Below are positions 25,471-31,682 of a stretch of 64,000 nt of DNA, piece after piece. The first letter of the stretch is position 1, and every line of letters begins with the position of its first letter. Position numbers and translations under genes: made by a program. Origin of the DNA: Flagellimonas sp. HMM57 (GTDB taxonomy: Bacteria; Bacteroidota; Bacteroidia; Flavobacteriales; Flavobacteriaceae); the NCBI RefSeq assembly GCF_021390175.1, contig NZ_CP090004.1, forward strand, positions 2,905,001 to 2,969,000, in the 5' to 3' direction. The notes beneath the pieces were generated by a model, which worked only from the letters and a program-made list of their open reading frames with translations, was not told where the DNA came from and made no database searches.

Positions 25471-25994
25471 TTTTCCGTCCACTTGTTTAAATTCTGAACA
25501 AATCTTGTTAATTCAGTTTCTGTGTTCTTATCCGATATTTTTCCGTCTTTCTCGACTTTTCCTTTTACTCCTTGTATTAAAAGAGTTGTTTCGTCCGTAA
25601 ATTTCGCTTGGATAGTTTCCATAATCAATTTCAGTTCCTCGTGTCCCTTTTCTCCACTTGCCGAAGCAGTTATAAGTCCAATTGGTTTGTCAGAGAAAAC
25701 AGTTGTCGATACGCACCATTCAATCATATTTTTTAAACCACTCGGAATACTGAAAACATATTCAGGTGTACAAATTATAATTCCGTCTGCATTTTCAATT
25801 TTATCCCGAAAGTGCACAATTTGTTCAGGTACATTTTTGTCAGTCAGTTCCGTTTTAAAATGTGGTAATTCGCTTAAATCATCTATAATTTCCATATTGA
25901 AATCAGATTTATCCCATTCCGATATCCACTTGAGAATTGAAAGATTTGCAGAATTTCGACTAGCACTTCCACAAATTCCAATTATATTTTTCAT
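25449..25994 (-). CDS. NAD(P)H-dependent FMN reductase
   Basis: A 181-residue flavodoxin-fold enzyme. The FMN phosphate loop is GICGSASRNSANLSILKWI, the second flavin loop TPEYVFSIPSGLKNMIEWC (about 78-96), and the third ITASASGEKGHEEL. These define the FMN reductase/azoreductase-like family, which reduces FMN, quinones or azo and nitro compounds. Its final residues (PADNKT) are encoded by the GCCAGCAGATAAC end of its own unit, so the frame passes through the recombination core. The unit ends (25458 and 26037) match at 9 of 9 positions. Confidence 0.88.
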   Translation of the reverse strand: MKNIIGICGSASRNSANLSILKWISEWDKSDFNMEIIDDLSELPHFKTELTDKNVPEQIVHFRDKIENADGIIICTPEYVFSIPSGLKNMIEWCVSTTVFSDKPIGLITASASGEKGHEELKLIMETIQAKFTDETTLLIQGVKGKVEKDGKISDKNTETELTRFVQNLNKWTEKPADNKT

Positions 25995-26206
25995 TATTCA
26001 ATTCGTATTCGAGTGGTCTTTTCAGCTTGCAGATAACGGTCATGTGTATGAGTAGTAGCGGATTTCTACTCGCTAATTTTTCAGTTTTGGACTGACCTTT
26101 GTTTTTGGTTCACACTTTCGTTTTATCACTTAAACCGCTATTACTTATAGCATCTATGAAAAAGCAGTAAGTCGAGTATCTTAAAGGTTGACAAAAAACT
26201 TAAGAT

Positions 26207-27262
26207 ATGAAAACTCAAATTACTGCTGTTCCGAAGTTATACATTGGCATCGACATTCACAAACGTAGCTGGAAGGTACATTGCTCCACAGATCTGTTCT
26301 CGGGCAAGTCCTTCAGTATGGCCCCGGAACCCGAACAATTACGGAACTATGTGGGGAGACATTTCCCGGGCCACCGGGTAAGCGTCGCCTATGAGGCTGG
26401 TTGCTGTGGCTACTTTCCCCACCGATGTTTTAGGTCCTATGGTTGGAGGTCTCTGGTAGTGAATCCGGCGGATATCCACCGCAAGGGAAAAGAGCGCCAT
26501 ACCAAGACGGACCGTATAGATGCCCAGTTGATAAGCCGAGAGTTAAAAGATGGCCGATTGGAAAGTATCACCGTACCTTGTAAGGAGCGGGAGCAGCTCC
26601 GCAGCCTCTTCAGAAGGCGTAACGACCTGGTGAAGGACTATAGACGTATAAAGTCATATCTGAAGATGCAACTATTGTATTTTGGCATCAAGGTTCCCGA
26701 GGAGTTTGACAACGACCATTGGAGCCATGCCTTTCGTCAGTGGTTGGACGCTCTGGTGTTCGAATACCCGACAGCCAAGGCGACCCTGGAGAGCCGGATG
26801 CGTTCCTTTCGGTTTTTGGACCGGGAGCTTCGGGATGTTTCCAATGCTTTGCGGGCCTATTGCAGAAAACGGTACAAGAAGGATTATTATCTGCTTCGGA
26901 GCGTTCCGGGCATCGGTGGTATCGTGGCCTGTGGTATTCTCTGTGAATTGGGCGACCTTAGACGGTTTAACAATGTGAAACATTTGGCCGGCTATGTGGG
27001 GCTGGCCCCAGGGGTATACCAGAGCGGGGACACCCACAAGGCCATGGGAATGAGCATGCGGGCCCATCGATTGATCCGCTCCTATTTTGTAGAGGCTGCT
27101 TGGCAGGCCATCCGTGCGGATCCGGTCATGCAGGCCTATTACCGTAAACACTTGGGCAAGGACACCAAGAAGATCATCATAAAAGTGGCGCGGAAGCTGC
27201 TTTCAAGGGCCTTGGCGGTAATCAAAACGGAGACCCCGTATCAGATAGGGGTCGTTCAGTAA
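26207..27262 (+). CDS. IS110-family DEDD transposase
   Basis: A 351-residue recombinase. The RuvC-like DEDD residues are visible: Asp16 in YIGIDIHKRSW, Glu63 in VAYEAGCCGY, and Asp102 and Asp105 in TKTDRIDAQLIS. The C-terminal Tnp domain has SVPGIGGIVACGILCELGD and the candidate catalytic Ser273 in GVYQSGDTHK. Enzymes of this family are guided by an element-encoded bridge RNA. The frame is intact and codon use is GC-rich compared with neighbouring genes, so the element may still be active. It reads toward its long non-coding end. Confidence 0.95.
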   Translation: MKTQITAVPKLYIGIDIHKRSWKVHCSTDLFSGKSFSMAPEPEQLRNYVGRHFPGHRVSVAYEAGCCGYFPHRCFRSYGWRSLVVNPADIHRKGKERHTKTDRIDAQLISRELKDGRLESITVPCKEREQLRSLFRRRNDLVKDYRRIKSYLKMQLLYFGIKVPEEFDNDHWSHAFRQWLDALVFEYPTAKATLESRMRSFRFLDRELRDVSNALRAYCRKRYKKDYYLLRSVPGIGGIVACGILCELGDLRRFNNVKHLAGYVGLAPGVYQSGDTHKAMGMSMRAHRLIRSYFVEAAWQAIRADPVMQAYYRKHLGKDTKKIIIKVARKLLSRALAVIKTETPYQIGVVQ

Positions 27263-27528
27263 AAATCATGATAACAAAGCTCAAATACGAACAAAACCCG
27301 GACTACAAAACAATGTGGGTGGCCACGCCAAGGGCGTGGATCACATATTTATAGCAAGTGGCCGGACTTAATGACTTACGATCACACAGATGCCGGTGAA
27401 CACCTGAAGATAGGCGTATCACATATAGGATGCCGAGCAAGTTATTTATAAAAGAAAAAAGGTGGTTTAAGACAAAAAGAACATATTCGCTATCTTTGGG
27501 ACACTCCCTTGGTGCTTTTCATAGGACA
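27263..27528 (+). ncRNA. Candidate bridge-RNA region in the IS right end
   Basis: These 266 bases after the transposase have no open frame. In IS1111-type elements the bridge RNA is encoded in the right end. TTATAGCA at 27349-27356 is identical to the 8 bases of the target just left of the insertion point (26145-26152), as expected of a left target guide. A short stem GTGGCCACGCC..GGCGTGG lies before it. Placement of the RNA ends is not possible by eye. Confidence 0.45.
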
Positions 27529-27543
27529 CATTGTTGTGAGCAG

Positions 27544-27738
27544 TTATTTTTTACTTTTTTCCAATAATTCACGGATATCAACATCAAGAATTTCCGCAAT
27601 TTTGTAGAGTAGAGGAATACTTGGTTGTTTATTGTTGTTACAATAGTTTGTTACCACAACATAACTTTTATCAATCTGTTTAGCTAACCAAGTTTGTGTT
27701 CTACCTTGTGATTCTAAAATCTCTTTAATTTTATTCAC
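27544..27738 (-). CDS. Small XRE regulator of the R-M unit (controller-like)
   Basis: A 64-residue helix-turn-helix protein (TWLAKQIDKSYVVVTNYCNN, then PSIPLLYKIAEILDVDIREL). It is divergent from the methyltransferase gene, with about 120 bp between, the place expected of a controller (C) protein of a type II restriction-modification system. AAACAAT motifs recur in the gap (27778, about 27828, 27849) and could be its operators. It is similar to the XRE protein at 20234-20443. Confidence 0.8.
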   Translation of the reverse strand: MNKIKEILESQGRTQTWLAKQIDKSYVVVTNYCNNNKQPSIPLLYKIAEILDVDIRELLEKSKK

Positions 27739-27810
27739 TATAATTTAATTGCGTTTTTTAATATACAAATGTATTAATAAACAATATGTTAATAAAAAAT
27801 TCTTTAAATA

Positions 27811-27841
27811 TTTGATTATATCAAAAAACAATATATATTTG
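27811..27841 (+). promoter_or_regulatory. Promoter of the methyltransferase gene
   Basis: TTTG (27811-27814), a 19-bp spacer, and TATATTTG (27834-27841) match the Bacteroidota -33/-7 promoter. It lies 17 bp before the ATG at 27859 and among repeated AAACAAT motifs, so repression or activation by the XRE protein is plausible. Confidence 0.65.
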
Positions 27842-27858
27842 TGTTGTTAAACAATAAA

Positions 27859-28893
27859 ATGAATAATCTTTTCACTTTTTCAGATTTGTGTGCTGGTATT
27901 GGCGGTTTTAGGCTTGGTTTAGAGTCTATTGGTGGCGAATGTGTTTACTCTGCTGAATTCAATGATGACTGTGAAAAGACATATTTTGCAAATTATGGTC
28001 ACAGTTTTGACTTTAAGGATGTAACTAAAATAGACGCACAAACATTCCCTTATGTTGATGTCTTTTGTGCAGGATTTCCTTGTCAACCTTTTTCGATTGC
28101 AGGGAATAGAAAGGGCTTTAATGACTCTAGAGGTGAAATTTTCTTTAAACTAGCGGAACTCATTCAAATTAGCCAACCTAAAGTTGTTTTTCTAGAAAAC
28201 GTAGTTAATCTAGTTAAGATAGAAAAAGGAAGAGTAATGCGAGATATTCTGTCAATTTTAGATGAGATAGGATATAATGTTTCGTTTGGTATTTTAGACA
28301 GTTCTGACTTTGGTGTAGCACAAGCTAGGAAGAGAGTTTATATTATTGGGAAAAGAAAAGATTTAGGAAGTACTCCATTTTTATTTACTCGAAAAACATC
28401 TGCAAAAATTGGTTTCAAAACTATTATTGAGAAGGGTGATTTTTCAATTCCAATTTCTGATAAATGGCAAACATATATTGACCTTTATACAGGAAAAATT
28501 AAAGAAGAAGAAATTGATTTTGAAGTCCCAAAGACAAGAAAAAGACTTGAAAGGGCAGATAATCAAGCAGATTTATTTGATTGTGTATTACAAATTCGTT
28601 CAAGTGGAATTAGGGCGCTGTCAATTGACAAGCCATTACCAACATTTGCAGTTAGTGTAAGTGGTGGTGGTGCAATGATACCTGTTTATACAGGGGAAAG
28701 AAGACATTTGAATTTAATTGAAATGAGAAGATTAATGGGCTTTCCAGATGATTTTAAGTTTCCCGTTTCTCGAACTAATGCAATAAAACAATTGGCTAAT
28801 GCCGTTTGTCCGCCTGTCATAGAATCAATTGGTAATGATATTTTAAAGCAAGTAGAGTTTAATTCAGTCCTTGAAGTCAGAGCGATTGGCTAA
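27859..28893 (+). CDS. DNA (cytosine-5) methyltransferase
   Basis: A 344-residue type II modification enzyme methylating cytosine at C5 with S-adenosylmethionine. Motif I is FSDLCAGIGGFRLGLES, and motif IV is AGFPCQPFSIAGNRKGF with catalytic Cys75. Motif VI is VFLENVVNL, motif VIII QARKRVYIIGKR, and motif X ends with IKQLANAVCPPV. ATG 27859 is preferred because the -7 promoter overlaps the earlier frame start. The gene is on the + strand and overlaps the convergent HNH endonuclease by 30 bp. The variable region that sets the target sequence is around residues 185-255. Confidence 0.95.
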   Translation: MNNLFTFSDLCAGIGGFRLGLESIGGECVYSAEFNDDCEKTYFANYGHSFDFKDVTKIDAQTFPYVDVFCAGFPCQPFSIAGNRKGFNDSRGEIFFKLAELIQISQPKVVFLENVVNLVKIEKGRVMRDILSILDEIGYNVSFGILDSSDFGVAQARKRVYIIGKRKDLGSTPFLFTRKTSAKIGFKTIIEKGDFSIPISDKWQTYIDLYTGKIKEEEIDFEVPKTRKRLERADNQADLFDCVLQIRSSGIRALSIDKPLPTFAVSVSGGGAMIPVYTGERRHLNLIEMRRLMGFPDDFKFPVSRTNAIKQLANAVCPPVIESIGNDILKQVEFNSVLEVRAIG

Positions 28894-29631
28894 TAAGTCT
28901 TCAATATTCTCTTTTGTTGGACTAATAATTTTACTTTTTTCAGGGTAGCAGAGAGCACAATTTGTATCGCAATTTGGGATTGCACATATATTACAAATCT
29001 GCCATTTAGACTTATTACAATAAAAGCATAATCCTTGGTAGTTTTCTAATTCACTATCTCCTCCTTTTTCTACGGGAATCCTATGGTCAAAAACTTCTCT
29101 TCTTCTGTCTTTGGCATATGTGGTTTTTAGTAACTTGTCTTTAGTCACAATATTAGAACCACAAAAGTTGCATTTGCCATTTTGCCTTTTTCTAATTTCT
29201 GCTTTTTGTTCAGCATTTGGTGCTTTTCTATAAGCTTTCTTTGCTACTGTAAATAACTTATGATGGTCTTCTTTTCTGAGAGTATATTTTTGACTGGAAC
29301 CTATTCTTCCACCTTTCAAATTATCAATAAAAGTAAATCCTTCTTCATTCCATAATTCACTATATGGTTTATTCGCATCTCCATAATAATCTTGTACATA
29401 ACTTGTAGGTAGCTTTTCTCCAAGAATTCCTCTTATTTCATTAATTGTTGTATTTCCTTGGGCTATATCAGATTCAGAACCTTCTCCGTTTTTTATTAAA
29501 ACTAAAAGAGCTATAATCGTTCTCCTTTTTGTAATATGAATTCTTTTTCCATCGTTGAATTCTATAAAATAGCCATTAATTTCCTTATCTCTACTTTTAT
29601 AGATTTCTTTGATGTCTGTTAATTTTAGCAT
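28864..29631 (-). CDS. HNH restriction endonuclease
   Basis: A 255-residue protein with a C-terminal HNH nuclease: zinc ligands Cys154 and Cys157 (CNFCGSN) and Cys202 and Cys205 (LCFYCNKSKW), and the active-site His183 in EVFDHRIPVEKGGDSELENY. Extra Cys pairs follow (CNICAIPNCDTNCALC). The N-terminal part is unrecognised and probably reads the DNA target. Its tail-to-tail overlap with a cytosine methyltransferase, and a divergent small regulator, make it the restriction enzyme of the same system. The start is 24 nt from the unit edge at 29655. Confidence 0.85.
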   Translation of the reverse strand: MLKLTDIKEIYKSRDKEINGYFIEFNDGKRIHITKRRTIIALLVLIKNGEGSESDIAQGNTTINEIRGILGEKLPTSYVQDYYGDANKPYSELWNEEGFTFIDNLKGGRIGSSQKYTLRKEDHHKLFTVAKKAYRKAPNAEQKAEIRKRQNGKCNFCGSNIVTKDKLLKTTYAKDRRREVFDHRIPVEKGGDSELENYQGLCFYCNKSKWQICNICAIPNCDTNCALCYPEKSKIISPTKENIEDLLANRSDFKD

Positions 29632-29645
29632 ATTTTTCTTCTAAT

Positions 29646-29782
29646 TGCTCACAACGGTCTCGTATAAGCGTAGTGCGGGTTTAAAAGCACTTTACTTTCA
29701 ATTTAGTAATATGTTTGTTAACATTCTATTCATTCAATTTTGCACTATTTTCCCGCATTACGTTTATACATTGTTGTACAGC
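29646..29782 (-). repeat. attC-like site B (short class)
   Basis: The left core TGCTCACAAC (29646-29655) is followed by GGTCTCGTATAAGCGTAGTG. The arms GTAGTGCGGG and CCCGCATTAC pair, the outer stem GTATAAGCG pairs with CGTTTATAC, and the right core is GTTGTACAGC (29773-29782). Length is 137 bp. Confidence 0.92.
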
Positions 29783-29786
29783 GTTT

Positions 29787-30701
29787 TTATTCTATCGGAA
29801 TACAAAAATCAACAATTGCTTTCCTTTCAGGATGCTCATTGAAATTATTGTGGTAAATCTCAAAAGGTTCTCTGTCAGCTTTTTTGTATCCATTTTCGTT
29901 CATCCAGACGAATAGTCCAGTCCACGATTTTTCAAATTCGTTTAGCCCAATTTCAAAACCACCAACTATAAATTTTCCAGTTTCGATTGTTGTCAGTCCA
30001 ATTTCTCCTTCTGTTTCGATTGATTCATTCAATAAGAGTGAAGCACTCATTCTTACTTTACCTGCTTCTGTTACTTTAAAACTGTCGTGATAAATCGTAA
30101 TCATTTTAGTTTGGTTGTTCATCAAGCCTTTCGGTGTTGCCCACTGTATTAGTTTTCCGTAAGCCGTCTCAAGATTTTGAGGTCCAATACTCGAAACATA
30201 AGCCAAGTCCATTTTCGGCATTTCTTTAATTTCAATGTTTGCATTCATTTTTATCCAATTTTTTAGATTATTAATGACGCAAATATATTTTTCATAGTCA
30301 GGATATTCTTGTCCGTTCTTGCTTTCAAGTTGACGAATCTTACTATGTCTGTTTGGGTTTTGCTTTTTAAATTCTGTTGGGCTTACTCCAAAATACTTTT
30401 TGAAAGTTCTTGAATAAGACGAATTATCGCTAAAGCCATATTTGTGGGCTATTTCCGTTGCTGTAATATTTTTATGCAATAAGTCGGATGCGGACCTTTC
30501 AATTCTTCTTCGTGTTACATATCCGTTCAGAGTTTCGCCTGTTATGAATTTAAATACTCGATGAAAATGAAATGGTGAGAAAAAAGCAATTTCAGACACT
30601 TTATTCAACGATAAATCAGATTCCAAGTTTTGGTCAATGAATTCAAAAACTCGATTAATTCGAATCTTGTAATCAGCTTGTATTTCTTTATTTGTTATCA
30701 T
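29787..30701 (-). CDS. AraC-family regulator with GyrI-like effector domain
   Basis: A 304-residue protein. Residues 10-110 are an AraC-type double helix-turn-helix (LSLNKVSEIAFFSPFHFHRV, HKYGFSDNSSYSRTFKKYFG), and residues of about 145-304 are a GyrI-like small-molecule-binding domain (IEIKEMPKMDLAYVSSIGPQ, PFEIYHNNFNEHPERKAIVD). This Rob/BmrR-like plan is typical of regulators sensing drugs or other toxic compounds. It is the first cassette, next to the recombinase. The start is 19 nt from the presumed attachment site, and its unit ends match at 10 of 10 positions. Confidence 0.9.
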   Translation of the reverse strand: MITNKEIQADYKIRINRVFEFIDQNLESDLSLNKVSEIAFFSPFHFHRVFKFITGETLNGYVTRRRIERSASDLLHKNITATEIAHKYGFSDNSSYSRTFKKYFGVSPTEFKKQNPNRHSKIRQLESKNGQEYPDYEKYICVINNLKNWIKMNANIEIKEMPKMDLAYVSSIGPQNLETAYGKLIQWATPKGLMNNQTKMITIYHDSFKVTEAGKVRMSASLLLNESIETEGEIGLTTIETGKFIVGGFEIGLNEFEKSWTGLFVWMNENGYKKADREPFEIYHNNFNEHPERKAIVDFCIPIE

Positions 30702-30710
30702 TCGTCAAAT

Positions 30711-30806
30711 GCTGTACAACTATGTAGATATACGGAACATACCGCATAACCTTCCATTTATGGTTAAATGTAATACTTTTTTACTATAAATCTATATATT
30801 CGTAGT
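30711..30806. other. attI-like junction between array and recombinase gene
   Basis: GCTGTACAAC (30711-30720) is the inverse of the other end of cassette 1 (29773-29782) and marks the array edge. The 86 bp to the recombinase ATG have no partner palindrome, as expected for a primary attachment site, and no gene. A small inverted repeat (TAACC..CCATTTATGG..TTA) lies at about 30749-30768. Any promoter driving the minus-strand cassettes should be here or further right, but I see no clear TAnnTTTG on that strand. Confidence 0.55.
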
Positions 30807-31628
30807 ATGGCACCAGTTCTCGATTTTGTGAAAATAATGGAAGTTAAAAGGTATAGTAATAATACCATTGATAGCTATGCATCTGTAATAAAAATGGCTG
30901 AGCATTTCTTTAAAACACCTTTGAACAAGGTAAATGAAACAGAATTACACAGGTATTTTTATCACATGGTGCATACAAAAAAAGTATCCCATTCCTATCA
31001 AAAACAGATTGCTATGGCCTTAAAGCTTTACTACAGGGAACTGTTTGGGCGGCAAATTAATTTGGAGTTATTGATTTCTGGCAGAAAACCTAGTAAGCTT
31101 CCGGTAATAATCGCCAAAAAAGATGTTATAAAGATTATAGAAAAGGCAAACAACATCAAGCATAAAAGTATGATTGCACTGGCCTATAGTTCGGGTTTAA
31201 GGGTTGGTGAGCTTATTGCCCTAAAAATTAACGACATAGACTCCTCCAGGATGGTCTTGCATATCAAGCTTGGTAAGGGAGGTAAGGATCGGATAGTTCC
31301 GCTATCTGAAAGGGTCCTGCATATGCTTCGCGAGTATTATAAAGAATATGCACCAAGCAATTATTTGTTTGAAGGGCAAAAAGGCGGAAAATATTCCTCT
31401 TCCAGTTTTAATAAGCTATTGAGGGAAGCAACTAAAAGGGCAAAGATCAACAAACATATTACGGCGCACACCCTACGGCACAGTTATGCAACCCATCTCT
31501 TGGAAAAAGGTACCGATATACGGGTTATCCAAAAGCTTTTGGGCCACAGTTCCATTAAGACAACTATGGTTTATACCCAAGTTTCCCAACCTTCGTTATT
31601 GAACGTTGCAAGCCCTTTTGATGATTAG
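30807..31628 (+). CDS. Tyrosine recombinase of the cassette array (XerD-like, not IntI)
   Basis: A 273-residue integrase with a SAM-like N-terminal domain (1-90) and a catalytic domain with all active residues: Arg132 (SGLRVGEL), Lys157 (GKGGKDR), His221 and Arg224 (HTLRHSYATHL), His247 (LLGHSS) and Tyr256 (MVYTQVS). The tail VASPFDD resembles the RSPLD tail of IntI. The extra helix region that IntI proteins carry between the Lys hairpin and the HxxR box is absent: only about 45 ordinary residues lie there. It is divergent from the cassettes and ends 54 bp before lysA. Function as the cassette recombinase is inferred from position. Confidence 0.85.
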   Translation: MAPVLDFVKIMEVKRYSNNTIDSYASVIKMAEHFFKTPLNKVNETELHRYFYHMVHTKKVSHSYQKQIAMALKLYYRELFGRQINLELLISGRKPSKLPVIIAKKDVIKIIEKANNIKHKSMIALAYSSGLRVGELIALKINDIDSSRMVLHIKLGKGGKDRIVPLSERVLHMLREYYKEYAPSNYLFEGQKGGKYSSSSFNKLLREATKRAKINKHITAHTLRHSYATHLLEKGTDIRVIQKLLGHSSIKTTMVYTQVSQPSLLNVASPFDD

Positions 31629-31682
31629 CTAGCTCCATAGCCTAGATGGATTTTTTTAAAGTATGTAAGCGAATATTCGTAT

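Larger units (their letters stand above)
26153..27528 (+). mobile_element. IS110-family (IS1111-like) insertion sequence
   Basis: It has one transposase gene, a short left end (about 54 bp) and a long non-coding right end (about 265 bp). Subterminal inverted repeats are CTATGAAAAAGCA (26154-26166) and TGCTTTTCATAG (27513-27524), differing by one A. Long right ends and subterminal repeats are marks of the IS1111 subgroup. Base composition is visibly more GC-rich than its surroundings, suggesting recent arrival. It sits in recombination site H, recalling the IS1111-attC elements that target integron attC sites. Exact ends are uncertain by a few bases because CAT occurs on both sides. Confidence 0.85.
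26029..27542 (-). repeat. attC-like site H, split by an IS110-family element
   Basis: The left core GCAGATAAC (26029-26037) is followed by GGTCATGTGTATGAGTAGTA. The arms GTAGTAGCGG and CCGCTATTAC pair, then TTATAGCA (26145-26152) is interrupted by about 1.38 kb of insertion sequence. The site resumes as CATTGTTGTGAGCA (27529-27542). With the element removed, the site would be about 136 bp, the normal short-class length, and would read ATAGCATTGTT as in site F. Confidence 0.85.
12851..31628. mobile_element. Integron-like gene cassette array with its own tyrosine recombinase
   Basis: The region holds about 14 units, nearly all with minus-strand lead genes, separated by 135-bp or 200-bp imperfect palindromes, and capped at the right by a divergent tyrosine recombinase gene. 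Each palindrome starts AACGGT and ends TTGTT on the + strand. The bases just outside are unit-specific: both ends of a unit are inverted copies. Examples are 29773/30720 (10 of 10), 27533/29655 (10 of 10), 25458/26037 (9 of 9), 24537/25263 (9 of 9), 23747/24421 (10 of 10) and 23082/23563 (9 of 9). Classical integrons have this geometry (RYYYAAC...GTTRRRY attC sites, divergent intI), but the recombinase lacks the IntI insertion. The left limit is uncertain because the distal sites are eroded. Confidence 0.8.

Noticed and set aside
13291..30720. CRISPR array
   Set aside because: The repeated palindromes are 135-216 bp long, differ in sequence, and are separated by whole genes rather than uniform short spacers. 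There are no cas genes.
13291..30720. MITEs or transposon terminal repeats as the explanation of the palindromes
   Set aside because: Transposon ends would be the same in all copies. Here the bases at the AAC/GTT edges are private to each gene unit and match across the gene, which fits cassette circularisation. I see no target duplications around the palindromes.
19900..30720. Invertible segments (shufflon-like) flanked by inverted repeats
   Set aside because: Inverted repeats of 9-10 bp around genes could allow inversion, but all lead genes point the same way and each pair of ends differs, so directional insertion of cassettes is the better reading.
30807..31628. Classical integron integrase (IntI)
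   Set aside because: The protein is 273 residues and lacks the IntI-specific insertion before the HxxR box; the sites also do not fit GTTRRRY.
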